From Microvelia longipes (lineage: Eukaryota > Arthropoda > Insecta > Hemiptera > Veliidae), in NCBI GenBank assembly GCA_018340805.1, contig JACMZG010001913.1, forward strand, positions 26,912,099 to 26,976,098: a DNA stretch of 64,000 nucleotides, in the 5' to 3' direction. Position numbers and translations under genes: made by a program. A model generated the notes under the pieces. The model was given only the letters and a program-made list of their open reading frames with translations. It was not told the origin of the DNA and searched no databases. The stretch's first letter is position 1; every line of letters starts with the position of its first letter. This document shows positions 50,834-62,118 of this stretch, one piece after another.

Positions 50834-52952
50834 CTTGTCATCTTATGTAGAATGTAGATATAATTTTAAAAATTGCAATTATGACCTAGTCAAAATGTAT
50901 CTGTCTCAATTCAACTGGTGTACTATTTTTAAGGACTGTGATCCTAACGAAGCTTTTGATCTGTTTTATTCTATATTATATGATGCTATTACTCTTTACA
51001 CTCCTATTATCACAATTAAAAACTCTACTTATCCTCCATGGTATACAAAAGAACTGATCAGCTTAATAGAACTTAAAAAAACCCTCCATTCTTTAAGAAA
51101 TTCTGATAACAATTTCTCAATTTACCAGCAGTTCTCTGAAGCTAGGCGTCAATGTAAATCTCTGTCTAGACTTTGCTATAAAAATTTCATTAAAAAATCA
51201 GAATCATCCATACAAAATGACCCTACTCTATTTTGGAACTTTATGAAGGATCTCAGAAATCAAAAAGGTTATCCTAAAACTATGCACTATCATGGAGTTA
51301 CATCTGAAGACAATGAAACTATTTCAAATTTTTTTGCAGATTATTTTTCTTCTGTATACTCCAATACAGTTCCTAATAATGTTCCGGATGTAAGTAACCT
51401 TTATAAAAATTGTTCTCTTAATTTATCAAATATTCATATCTCTGCTGTGAATATCAATAGAAAACTGAGCTCACTTAACACCAAAAAAGGTTCTGGACCA
51501 GATGGTATTCCTCCCTCCTTTTTAAAAATCTGTAGATCATCTATTGAATTACCTCTTTACATATTATTTAACCTTTCTCTGAAATCTGGAATCTTTCCTA
51601 ATTGTCTCAAGATTAGTTACATTGTTCCGATTCATAAATCTGATGACTCTTTAGATATTAAAAACTATCGTCCAATTACCATTTTGTCTGCTCTTGCCAA
51701 ATTGTTTGAAAGCCTAGTTGTGGATATAATAACACCTCTGTTATCTCCTGTTATTAGTCCTTTTCAACATGGATTCATTAAACAAAGATCTACTGTAACA
51801 AACCTTCTGGATTTTCAAAATTTAATATTTGATTGCTTTTTTAAAAATACTCAGCTTGATACTGTTTATATTGACTTTTGTAAGGCTTTCGACAAGGTGA
51901 TCCATTGTATACTGTGTACTAAGCTTAAAGCAATTGGTTTTCATGGCCCTATCTTAGATTGGTTCATTAGTTATCTCTTAAAAAGACCTATTCAGGTCAA
52001 GTTTAAGTCTGAATTTTCTAGAATTTTTATTGCTTCATCTGGAGTACCGCAAGGGTCTCACCTTGGACCAATTTTGTTCCTTATCTTTATTAATGATTTA
52101 ATTTTTACTTTGAAACTTATAATTATTAGACTTTTTGCTGATGATGCCAGATTATGCTTGCCGATAGCCTCACAAAATGATTGCCTTACTTTACAATCGG
52201 ACCTTAACTTATTAGAAATTTGGTGTAAAGATAATTACATGCAACTGAATGTTAACAAATGTAAAATACTAACTTACCATCGTTTAAAAAATCCAATTTT
52301 GTTTGATTACAAGTTGAACAATATTGTTATCAGTAGAGTAACTGCAATTAAAGACTTAGGAGTTTATCTTACATCTGATTTATCTTTCTCTCACCATATA
52401 GATATTATTGTAAATAAAGCCTTTAAAATTTTAGGATTTTTGAACAGAAATACTAAAGAATTTAGTGACATAAATGTAATTAAATTGCTATATTTTTCAA
52501 TAGTCAGACCTATTCTTGAATATGGTGCATGTGTTTGGTCACCACAGTATTCTGTCCATATAGCTAATATAGAAAGAGTTCAGCATAGATTCTGTAAATT
52601 AATTCATTATAGATATTTTAACTTTTTACCAACATATTCCTGCTCTTTCATACTTTCCCAACTCTCCTTACCTACTTTAGAAAAACGTCGTACCAAATCT
52701 GATCTCATATTCCTTTATAAACTCCTCAATAACCTAATAGACGTCCCTGATCTTCTCTCATTAATTTCTTTTAATGTACCTAAATATAATTCTAAACATA
52801 ACAACATATTTCAAATTCCGTTCTGTCCTAATAATTACCTATACCACAGACCTTTATTCAGAATGATGCGTACAGCTAATACTTCTCTGTCTCATGATTC
52901 TTTCCACAATACTTCCCTTACTAAATTCATTGCAAATCTTGATTCCCTCTAA
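50760..52952 (+). CDS. LINE ORF2, reverse transcriptase part
   Basis: The homologous sequence starts near 50820 (LNLSSYVECRYNFK). Reverse transcriptase blocks are present in order: KKGSGPDGIPPSFLK, NYRPITILSALAKLFESL, FQHGFIKQRSTVTNLLDF, VYIDFCKAFDKVIH with the first Asp, SSGVPQGSHLGPILF, and IRLFADDARLC with the catalytic FADD. A thumb and C-terminal region follows (PILEYGACVWSP). It lacks RNase H, in keeping with Jockey/CR1-type elements, and ends in a TAA at 52950. Confidence 0.9.
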   Translation: MTLWFLRIHTILRWILFLSVNSRLNLSSYVECRYNFKNCNYDLVKMYLSQFNWCTIFKDCDPNEAFDLFYSILYDAITLYTPIITIKNSTYPPWYTKELISLIELKKTLHSLRNSDNNFSIYQQFSEARRQCKSLSRLCYKNFIKKSESSIQNDPTLFWNFMKDLRNQKGYPKTMHYHGVTSEDNETISNFFADYFSSVYSNTVPNNVPDVSNLYKNCSLNLSNIHISAVNINRKLSSLNTKKGSGPDGIPPSFLKICRSSIELPLYILFNLSLKSGIFPNCLKISYIVPIHKSDDSLDIKNYRPITILSALAKLFESLVVDIITPLLSPVISPFQHGFIKQRSTVTNLLDFQNLIFDCFFKNTQLDTVYIDFCKAFDKVIHCILCTKLKAIGFHGPILDWFISYLLKRPIQVKFKSEFSRIFIASSGVPQGSHLGPILFLIFINDLIFTLKLIIIRLFADDARLCLPIASQNDCLTLQSDLNLLEIWCKDNYMQLNVNKCKILTYHRLKNPILFDYKLNNIVISRVTAIKDLGVYLTSDLSFSHHIDIIVNKAFKILGFLNRNTKEFSDINVIKLLYFSIVRPILEYGACVWSPQYSVHIANIERVQHRFCKLIHYRYFNFLPTYSCSFILSQLSLPTLEKRRTKSDLIFLYKLLNNLIDVPDLLSLISFNVPKYNSKHNNIFQIPFCPNNYLYHRPLFRMMRTANTSLSHDSFHNTSLTKFIANLDSL

Positions 52953-53762
52953 TAACTTTCTTTTATTTTTATTTTATAATTACTATTATTTTTATTTTAT
53001 AATTACTATTATTTTCATTTTATAATTACTACTTTTTTTTTTTTTTATTTTTTTCTCTAATACTTTGTTTAACAATTTAAATTTGTATGTAAAACTAAAT
53101 TTTAAATAATTACATAATTTGGTATACTGTAAACACAGTATACCAAATTTATATTTTATCGGTTCAACTTTCTACAAATTTACTTTAACAATTTTAGTTA
53201 CTTTCATTCATTTATTTATTTTTATTAAATTTGATTTTATTTCTTTATTTTATTTTTTTTTATTATATTTATCTATTTCTTTTTAGTTTTTTCTCTCATC
53301 ATTAGTTGCTATTTGTTGGAATGTATGTATGTATTAATGTTAAGCATCTGCTATATTCATAATGATCATTTTTTTTTTTTCTTTTTCTTTTTAGTGTATA
53401 TATTTCTTTTCCTTTACCATTTTAATTATTTCACATTCTTTTTCAAAATTTGTTTAATCTATTTCTTGTAATTTTTATTTAACTTTTAAATTTCTATTAC
53501 AAATATATCTATTAATCAAGTTATTTTATTGGTTAAATCTCTTTCTTTTTTATATCATTACTTACTCTATTCTATCATCATATTTTTCTAAAGTAATTTT
53601 TGTATAATTTTCTTTTTTTCTCTCATGTAGTATTCCTTTTTTAAAGTTTACTTTTTTACGTTTTTTTGTATTGCTAATGTTACCTTTTTGTATTTTTATA
53701 TAATGTTGTAAAGGGCCTGTGCCCGTATATTTGTAAAAATAAAAATAAAATAAAATAAATAA

Positions 53763-54367
53763 TTATCTTCAGTCAGTTGTCTCACTGATAACAAATTGCC
53801 ATTCAGATTAGGCACTAATAAAACAGGATTTAATACTAAAATTTGCTCACCACAATTTAATTTGACTACTCCACTTCCAGTAGATTTGATGGTACGTCCG
53901 TCAGCCAACTTTATACTTCTTATATCATCTTTGTTTACACACTGAAATAAGTTCTTATCAGAGGACATTGATAATGTTGCACCGGAATCAATTATCCAGT
54001 TTTCGTTGTCTACAAATTCACTAGCAGTCCAGGCTGCTTCAGGCGTAGTATCTGCCATCTTAACGGCTGGCTTTTGGGTTTGGTTTTCTTGATTATATCT
54101 CTTCCTATGGTTGTTATTCTGCTTATTAGATGGTTTAAACCAGCATTTATTCTCGTAATGGGTATTTTTCTTACAGTGCCTACAATACTTCTTGTTTCTA
54201 GAGAAAGCATTGAATGCTGCAGTACTTTCTTCTCTTTCATGACCATTTCTTTCATCATTCATTTGTAGGCTTCTTCTTAGATCCTTAATAGATGTATCTT
54301 TTATAGTATCGTATTGCATAGCAACATGATTAAATTTAGCAGGTAAACCCCTAATCACTGATACCAT
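53763..54367 (-). CDS. Copia gag C-terminal part and protease
   Basis: Minus-strand reading. It starts abruptly inside gag (SVIRGLPAKFNHVAMQYDTI), passes the zinc knuckle CRHCKKNTHYENKC (C-x2-C-x4-H-x4-C), then the protease active site WIIDSGATLSM, and ends NLLSVRQLTEDN where the LINE enters. The frame formally runs on into the LINE tail to 53696. The Met at 54367 is a junction accident, not the natural gag start. Confidence 0.85.
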
Positions 54368-54456
54368 GAGCTCTGCATCACATGTAGAAAGACAAATTTT
54401 ATGCTGAGTTTTAGAGGTATATTGTATGAGATTGGGACCTAAAGTATGTAAGAATC
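54364..54456 (-). repeat. 93-bp internal duplicate of the RNase H region
   Basis: This segment matches 46413-46505 of the same element almost base for base and in the same orientation. It now lies between the primer site and the gag fragment, replacing the leader and the start of gag. Best explained by template switching during reverse transcription. Confidence 0.88.
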
Positions 54457-54457
54457 A

Positions 54458-54488
54458 GCGCAGTGGAAGCGTGCTGGGCCCATAACCC
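54458..54488 (+). promoter_or_regulatory. Copia primer-binding site (initiator-Met half tRNA)
   Basis: The plus strand here reads like the 5' half of eukaryotic initiator tRNA-Met (GCGCAGTGGAAGCGTGCTGG, then GCCCATAACCC, ending in the anticodon loop) and stops exactly at the LTR edge at 54489. The element RNA (minus strand) would therefore pair with an internally cut initiator tRNA-Met, the priming mode established for Drosophila copia. Confidence 0.9.
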
Positions 54489-54648
54489 TGTAGGCGAATA
54501 AACAAACGCACATTATTTATAAAAAGAATAAAACTTTATATTTAAGAGAGAACGAACATTACACGTTAATTTTTTCTAACCTCTGAGAAAACAGGTTAGC
54601 CATGTCTTATTTTCTTACAACTAAATATAGATTTATAAAATTACAACA
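54489..54648 (-). repeat. 5' LTR of the Copia element
   Basis: 160 bp, TG...CA ends, followed outside by the target duplication AAAAT (54649-54653). It differs from the 3' LTR only in a 2-nt longer purine stretch. Confidence 0.9.
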
Positions 54649-54653
54649 AAAAT

Positions 54654-56342
54654 CAATTAGTCTAGATGAGTGGAGATAACGTTTACCTCCCAGCTAACAT
54701 TATAAATTTGATACGAATTGATACAATTTTGAAATCAAGATACTTTCTTTGAGGCATAGGATTATTTTGAAAGGAACTTAAATTGTATTTACTTATATTT
54801 GTAAATTTCGCTGTCTGGTTATCAACATCTGTTTATGGTCACTCCGAGTGTCGTATCAAAACCGAACTGAATTTCGATTTTTCATACCAATAAACATTAG
54901 TAAAGATCATTTGCCTGGCAAAAATTTATAACCTTGGATTTTACTATTTTTTGTAAATTTTGACTTAGAAAACCAGAGTAAATTTTTCAAAACAAATTGG
55001 GTCCATGCTCTTCCCAGGACTAACTTTTTTACTAAGTTTTGATTGGAACTTATTTATCAGATAAAAGTTAGAGTGTTTGCAAGAAATGTCTAGAAATACA
55101 CACACTTACTTATACCACTAAACGCACATTTAATTAACGTTTTATTTCAAAAGGAAATTCGTTAAAAGACATATTTTTAGCTTGCAATACATTCAAGACA
55201 TGTTTTAAACAATGATATTTTATTGATCTGGTTTGCTAATAGTTTTAAAATCAAAAAATGCAATCAAACAGATAGATAAATTAAAATGCACATATATACA
55301 AGTCAAACCCCTAGAAAATGTTAAGAATAAAATAATAATTATAAAAATAATATAACTTAATTATGAAAAATATAAAACTAACCTTTATACCATTGAAATC
55401 ACCAGAACTTCACAAATTTGTTTTAAGATTCGCAATCAAAAAATAATAAATTTATAGAATAAAAATAAATATAGATTATTAGAGTCGAGGTAGCAACAGT
55501 GCACGATGTTTCTTTATTGGCTTTTCAAAATAAATTTGATACCAGTATCTCTGATTTCAAACAGTCCCCACTTTATTAAAATTTATAAAACGAATATTAT
55601 TTGAAAATAAAATTAGCGTCAGTCATAATGTACATAGAAACGGATCATGTTTGTGGTATTTTAAAGTAAATATAATTAAAACAAGTCAAATTAAAATGTG
55701 ATATTGCGTCAATTATTAATTTAAGTGGGCAATTTACTATCAGTCGCAGTTAAATTAAATAAACTGAAACCAATACAAAGAATGTCGTTGGAACAGGTAT
55801 AAGTTAAAATCTACGCCCTGTGAAGTGAATTATCAAAAGTCAATTTGAGAAACAGGAGTGCATGTTTAGGAAAAATAATAACAACAAAATAAAATTAAAA
55901 TTGACAAATTAAAAATGGATAGTCTTGCTACAAAAACACAGTAAAAAGATATAACATTTTTTATGTATTTATTATTTATTATTAGAAATTGTCTTTTACC
56001 TCATTGGTTGGCATTTAATCCATAACTTTTTGTGGGATCTTTTATGAATAATAATTTTAATGTACTTGAATTCCTATACCGTTCCAGTTTGTGAGAGTGG
56101 TATCAAGAAACATAATGCCCAATAAATTATTTAGTAAATAATTATATTCATCTTTTTTTAAAAAAAAAAAGAATATTTAGAATAAGCAGTCAGGCTTTGC
56201 ATGAGGGATTTAGCATAATTTACCTGAAACATTTCGCTTAAGGCCGTTCAGATGAGTGAAGTAGACAGTAGGGGGAAAAATAGGTTAAAATTAGCTTCCT
56301 GATTTCTAAAAGTATACATCATTGAGAAGTTTATACACACAC

Positions 56343-56406
<64 letters not shown>

Positions 56407-56994
56407 TTATTTATTTATATACATACATATTTATACTACTCCAAAGCTACAAAGATTAGAGACTTCCCACCCTTCTTCAACCCCTATGGCCGCACAAATT
56501 TATAATACGCCCCCAAAACGGAAGGCATTTTTCAGTGACTTCACATTAAATCACATTATTCAACACGGATTATTAAAGAATATATGCGATATATAAAGTT
56601 AAAACTTAGTTTATATTTATTTAACTTAAATAAATATTTAAGACAAAATCATGAATATTTATGATTTTGTCTTATATTTAAGACAAAATTGTCAAACAAA
56701 TTAAGTAATATTTTATTAAAGAATCAAAAAATGAAGTCCCCGATGTACCGTTATGGTACAAAGCTCTCCTGGCAGTAATAAGCCCTTTTGTTCTCCCCCT
56801 ACTAGCATTAGTCTTTTTCCCTACCACCCAAGTTAGACTGTAACATAATTTGCTCCAAATAAAATACTACAAATAAATTTCAAAAACGTTTACTTTTCTC
56901 TATGTATATACATATAGTATATATGAGGAAGATTTCAAAATAGTAATTGTAAAATTGCAACTTAGTATTGTAAAAGTAAATTACCTGCGTTACC
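54654..56994. other. AT-rich intergenic stretch
   Basis: No gene recognised. Contains a TA microsatellite at about 56345-56401 and a hairpin with 13-bp arms (AAGACAAAATCAT) at 56640-56673. Confidence 0.5.
56345..56401. repeat. TA microsatellite
   Basis: Uninterrupted alternating T and A, followed by a short ATTT run. Confidence 0.9.
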
Positions 56995-57134
56995 TACCAG
57001 CACCTAAATTTAAAATTTATGATTGTAAAAGTGAATTACTTAATTTTTCGTTAGTGTATTTAAGTAATTGCTACTAATAACATAGGTAGCAATAAACAAT
57101 AACATAGGTAATATTGTAAATATAGGTGCTGGTA
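56995..57134. mobile_element. MITE-like element, 140 bp
   Basis: The ends form an 18-bp terminal inverted repeat with one mismatch (left TACCAGCACCTAAATTTA). It has no coding capacity. A third copy of the end motif (CAGCACCTATATTT) follows directly at about 57136, so the outer limit may differ. Family unknown; no clear target duplication was found. Confidence 0.5.
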
Positions 57135-57962
57135 ACAGCACCTATATTTGTATAGCGTAGTAATATTTCATGCCTGTATTCCAGACTCCAGTAATAACCG
57201 CCTTTATGTTCTGCAAATATAAATTTCGACTGGAATAATTATTCTTTTCCTTTGAGGAAAATAAAAATGATGTAGGTTGAGGAAAATGTCTGATTATGAA
57301 AGATGAGAGAAAAAACAAGAAATGCTTCATTATGCAACTAAGCTTCGAGCTTATCGCACCATACCATACCTTATTGTTTATCTTTTGATACGATTTTTCT
57401 CAAGTTGATAAAAATCTAAATTTTCCCTCTAAGCCAGTCTTTTCTGACTCCATTGTTATTCTTAGAAGATGAAAATATAACCCTTTAAGCTTCATATAAT
57501 TAAAAATACTGGCTATTGGAACTGCAATCCCGGCGAATTTCCTTTGGAATGCTACATTTTTCGCTCAATACTTTATTTATTGATCGATTCGCTATATTCT
57601 AAGCCGTTGGAAAAAAGATTAAGGGGCCTAAGGCCTCTTGTTATTCAATTTGATCTTGTTTTCGGCCCGGAGCCAGAAAACCCCTTCTTCTGATTTTCCA
57701 TATTGCTGTCTTGTGATATAAATGATGGATGATGTAAACTATGGTTTTATCCACCAAATTAGTTTTATAAAACCTAAAATAAAAATACCTACAGACAAAA
57801 TATTGCCGGATAAAAAGTACCTGGAAAAAATACCTTCAAAGTATGTTTTTATGTTGAACAATATAAGTAAATTTTATTTGCTAAATACATGTACAACATT
57901 AAATTTTGTGTAAAGGTGATATAAAGAATTTAATAAAAACAAATCATGTTTTTCGACTAATG
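57135..57962. other. Intergenic stretch, no gene seen
   Basis: Short open frames only, with no recognisable domain. Confidence 0.45.
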
Positions 57963-58072
57963 CATTCGCCTAAATTGTGGCATAATGCCACTTTATTACT
58001 GAAGTACCTCAGTATTATTAAAAACTGTAAGATGACAACGATCATGTTTCCATGGGGCCACAGGGAGGCATG
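57963..58072 (+). repeat. Dispersed repeat family 2, copy 2
   Basis: Shares ATTCGCCTAAATTGTGGCAT, TGCCACTTT and GGCCACAGGGAGG, in the same order, with the copy at 41051-41164. The central part is diverged. Confidence 0.5.
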
Positions 58073-58368
58073 GGCGATAATGCGCTCTCAGAGCCGACGC
58101 CGAGTATTAAATAATCGAGCAATTATCTGAGTATAGACAAAAGTATTGAGATTTGGTCAACATGTATGCCATGTTTCATCACATTATCAGCATTAGTTCA
58201 CTTTTTATCAAATGACTATTTTGCCTTTCCTTAAAAAATTGCGAATAATTAGAAAATAATCTAATTGAATTGAAATGTTACAAGTGTATCCTTTTACGTA
58301 ATAAATGACTATACTAAGTTTCGTTTAAATAAGGCAGGTATACCCGTGATTTTTTTTGGATTATAATA

Positions 58369-58505
58369 GTTAAGCAGCATCGAGCGAAGGCAGTGCCTGG
58401 ATAGGTGACAACTAGGAATAAAACTAATGTAAATACTATCTGAGGATGAGTGAGTTAGATGCAATGAGAAAAAGTTCCGAAGGACCCCTTACCTCGGAGA
58501 GTGCA
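58369..58505 (+). repeat. 5S-rRNA-related SINE-like repeat, copy 2
   Basis: 58369-58414 resembles the 5S rRNA internal promoter region (GTTAAGCAGCATCGAGCGA, then TGGATAGGTGACAACTAGG). The following body shares TCTGAGGA, AAAAAGTTCCGAAGGA and CCCCTTACC-like blocks with the copy at 8235-8451. Confidence 0.5.
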
Positions 58506-60575
58506 CTACATTCCAGCAACTTATCCAGCAATCTGATGAGGAAACTTCCAATCGAATTTTAAGATTAAAAATTACTGGAATTTCATGAACTGGTCACTTC
58601 TCTTTATTGGTTAGTTACTATAAAAAAAACTCGTGTTATTTTGTATACTTCTCTCCCTTTATTGAAAAAAAAACACCTGCCACTGCAATTAGCTAACTTC
58701 ATTAGTGCATTTTTCCAGTGAGATTCCGATATAAATGTTCATAACATGAAGCAAAATATTTACTGCGTCATAACTATGTCAATTAGATCGCATTACAATA
58801 ATTGTATTAGTCGTGTATTTCGATTAAATCATTCGATGCTAATTTTATAAAATGACATAAGCAACAGGTACAAAAATAGGACTATGATCACAATTTTTTA
58901 CTCATGGAATGAATTGCAGTAAGAATAGTAATCAGCCCTCATATTTTGCGGGTTTATAATAATAATAATATTTATTGATCTAAATTGAATAGTATTCATT
59001 GCCAAATATTTTGAAGAATACAAAAACACTGGATATGAGTAATATAAAATTAAATCATATAACATAAAAATACAAAATTAAGGTTCAAGGGGGGTTTCAG
59101 GCTATTCACATTGACGGTGTTTAAGCCGTGTCTTTTAATTTTGAGACCGAGTCACTGATACCAAAATTAAGCTTTCACCCGTAATAAGATTACGGGCGAA
59201 GGTCTTATTGTCTAATAAGACAATTTAAAAGCGGAATGTCTCGTAAGCTATAAAAGAATATGAGCTGTAATTTAGAAGTGATATAATTTAAGTATACTCA
59301 TTGTATGAAGCTTTATAGTAAGTGTTTGTGTAAATTAACTCAAAACATACAGGAGAGGAGAAAATGCTTTGGATTGCTTAAAGAAAAGGGGGTTAGACAG
59401 TGCTTACATTTCACTAAATAAAGCAAGACTTGGCTGGGGCACTGCCGTGTCTCCAGACGTTCTATAACATAATTAAATTATAAAAAAATATCTTAAGTCT
59501 TAGTATTTTAGCTATTGCGAGATGTATTTCTTAGTCCATTTTATTCTTATAAAATTTAAATATAAAAATAAATTCGTATTTAAATGTTCATAAAGAAACG
59601 AAGAATGAAAAGCCCTCTTTCAAATTGAGCTTACTTTTAAGCTAGAGTTTTTTTTAAATATATATACCCAACGTGAAAGCGAGAAGGGGTTGAGAAAAAT
59701 ACGGAAGAAATAATTTCTAAAGACAGGTAGAGAATAAAGAGGATAAAATAATGGAAAAAATAGGGTTTTGGGGAAATACAACGCTTCCCCTTCCCGACGA
59801 AATGGGGAAGCAATTGAGGCAACGAAGAAGAGTGGGTTTCCAAGCAACCTGTGCTTTATCCTTTAACTGCCTTTATCCTATAAACTCAATTTTCCTTTAC
59901 TTAAAAAAAAACTAAAAAAATCGGATTCTTAAAAAAGGAAATAATGAAATTCTTGGACTTGAATTGTTTGGAAAATTGAGGTAAATTATTCTTTTAAGAA
60001 CAGGCTCTGTTGTTTAGAAGGATATAGTACCTGATACGAGAGGAAAAATATCCGGTCGAATTGGTTTAACATCATGGATAACAGCTGACCTTCTCCTAGG
60101 TCAATCTCTTCGATTTGGATTTCTTTCAGCCTAAATTAAACTAGCTTTTCCATTTTACGTCATCCTGGAGTTGAGATAAAATTCGGTCTTTTATGTAATA
60201 AGCAACTGTACAATGATTTATTTTAATACTGCTAGTGTATCCACGAATCATTTACTTGTGTCAAGCACCGTCGACCAAGGTTAATTCGTGAGTAGGTGAC
60301 CCCTGCGATAATGAAACAAATTTTATTATAATCAGTCCAATAAAGATTTTTTTATTAAGTCCAAACACTTACTATACAAATTGGACATTTTTTCATCCTA
60401 AAGTCAAGAAAAGCTATAAGATAAAGGGGGAATATCAAGAAGAAAATCCCAGGTTTTGTCCTCCGTGACAGTACAGTATATACCCAAAAAGCTTAATATA
60501 ATTGATGGTCATTGCAATCATGGAGACTAACACTATTTTTTTTTATTTGATTTTATTATTACAACTAGATTATTT
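58506..60575. other. Intergenic stretch, no gene seen
   Basis: AT-rich with small palindromes near 59177-59223 (CGTAAT...ATTACG; TTGTCTAATAAGACAA). No supportable coding region. Confidence 0.45.

Positions 60576-60615
<40 letters not shown>
60576..60615. repeat. Poly(T) tract
   Basis: About 37 consecutive T after 60578. It may be the A-tail of a retroposed copy on the minus strand, but no body was recognised. Confidence 0.7.
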
Positions 60616-60617
<2 letters not shown>

Positions 60618-62118
60618 ATGCTCCATATGAATATTACATGCATATAGGCTGCATTTTTATTTTATTTTCTTAGGACTCTAGGAATTTTGATATATTTATT
60701 AATAAAATACAAATTCACAATACAAAAAATTAAGTATTTTCAATTCTAAAGTTGTTCGTATTTTACATATATTTCCTTTATAGGAAATCACAGCTATGTA
60801 AAATTCTGTTCATGAATTCTTCTTATCAGTTTCATCAAAACCCATTTCAGCAGTTTATTTTATCGTAGTATTATTTTAAATGAAGGGATCTTCAGCGTCT
60901 CAGGATGAGTTTCCAAGATTTCAGTTTTTATTTTTGCCAGATATTAATAGTCATACTTACATTCCTTGAAAGGGATAGGAAACTAAATAAGATGAAAATA
61001 GAAAATACTAATAATAATATTGTAGATAATTATATAAGTAATAATGTTATAGATAATTAGAAATTTAGGAAGTCTATAAGTATACTCTTATACTTTCTCT
61101 TTTTTTTTTTCTATTATTATTATTTTTATTTTATTCATTATCTACTTTGATATTCATTAGATATTATGTTAGATATTCATTTATTTTTATAAAATTATTA
61201 TTTGTTATCATAGATAGATACATAATATGTTTTTAAAATTTAACTTATTATTATTTTATACATTATATTACAATGATACAATTATTATACATTTACATTA
61301 TATACATTTACAATTATTATATTCATTTTTACATTAATATATATTTATTATTACACTATATAATACATAGAAATATTATTATACACACTACACACATTGT
61401 AATACATTAAATTTTATATTATTACATTTTACATTATTATATATATATATTTTTTTTTATTATTTTATTATATATTTTTATTTTATTTATTTTTATTTTT
61501 TTTTATTATAAATATATTACATTATATTATATTTATTATTACACTGATAGTATAGTATACATTTATAATTACATTAGATAGAAATATTATTTTACATATA
61601 TCATAACATGACATTCAAGTTTTATTATACATACTTAAGAATTAATAATCTACAATTTTAGGATTTTAGTATCGATTATTTATTTTTATTTATTTATTTT
61701 ATTATTTATTTTATTATTATTTTTATTTTATTTATTTTTTTAATTGTATTCATTATAATTATCAATATATGTAATTTTTATTTATTTTGTTTTGATTATT
61801 ATTATTATTATTTTTATTTTTATTAATTTATTTTTTTTACATCTAAATGTTTACATTATAAAAGAAATTATGTTTTAATATATTACAATTTATTTATGAT
61901 TTTTATTTATCCGTTTATTTAGAGGCATTTTGCATTAATATTCATTTACAAGGACACGTAACTTATTTATCTTGTAATTTTTAATTTCTATAAAACTGTA
62001 ATAATAAATTATACTATTGATATATAACTATGTTTAGAAATTTTTATTCTATATTAAGTACTTTTATTTTGGTAACTTATGATTATAATTAAACTTTTTA
62101 TAAAAAGTATTAAGTGAG
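60616..62118. other. Low-complexity A/T sequence after the right-edge LINE
   Basis: Runs of TTA/TTTTA-type sequence, densest at 61080-61850. It includes the 3'UTR of the minus-strand LINE at 62119, but I could not see where that element ends. Confidence 0.5.

Larger units (their letters stand above)
48998..53762 (+). mobile_element. Jockey/CR1-like LINE inserted in the Copia element
   Basis: Plus strand, opposite to its host. The 5' junction is near 48998 and the A-rich tail (AAATA repeats) ends near 53762; a candidate short target duplication TTATC lies at 48993-48997 and 53763-53767. A short 5'UTR precedes two frames: a PHD-finger ORF1 and an endonuclease-plus-reverse-transcriptase ORF2 without RNase H. 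The 3'UTR is very T-rich and ends with the segment GGGCCTGTGCCCGT plus an A-rich tail, as in Jockey-type elements. It looks nearly full length with one frameshift in ORF2. Confidence 0.88.
45608..54648 (-). mobile_element. Copia-type LTR retrotransposon, defective, hosting a nested LINE
   Basis: The element runs on the minus strand. LTRs at 54489-54648 (5') and 45608-45765 (3') are near-identical, start TG and end CA, and differ only around one short AGAAG/AAGAGAG site. The 5-bp target duplication AAAAT is at 45603-45607 and 54649-54653. The order is Copia type: gag fragment with zinc knuckle, protease, integrase before reverse transcriptase, RNase H. It is dead: the 5' part of gag is missing, a LINE sits between protease and integrase, and at least two frameshifts occur in pol. 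The close LTR match implies a young insertion, so some frameshifts may be sequencing errors. Confidence 0.93.

Noticed and set aside
54458..54488. A tRNA gene
   Set aside because: Only the 5' half of initiator tRNA-Met is present and it ends at the LTR edge; it is a primer-binding site.
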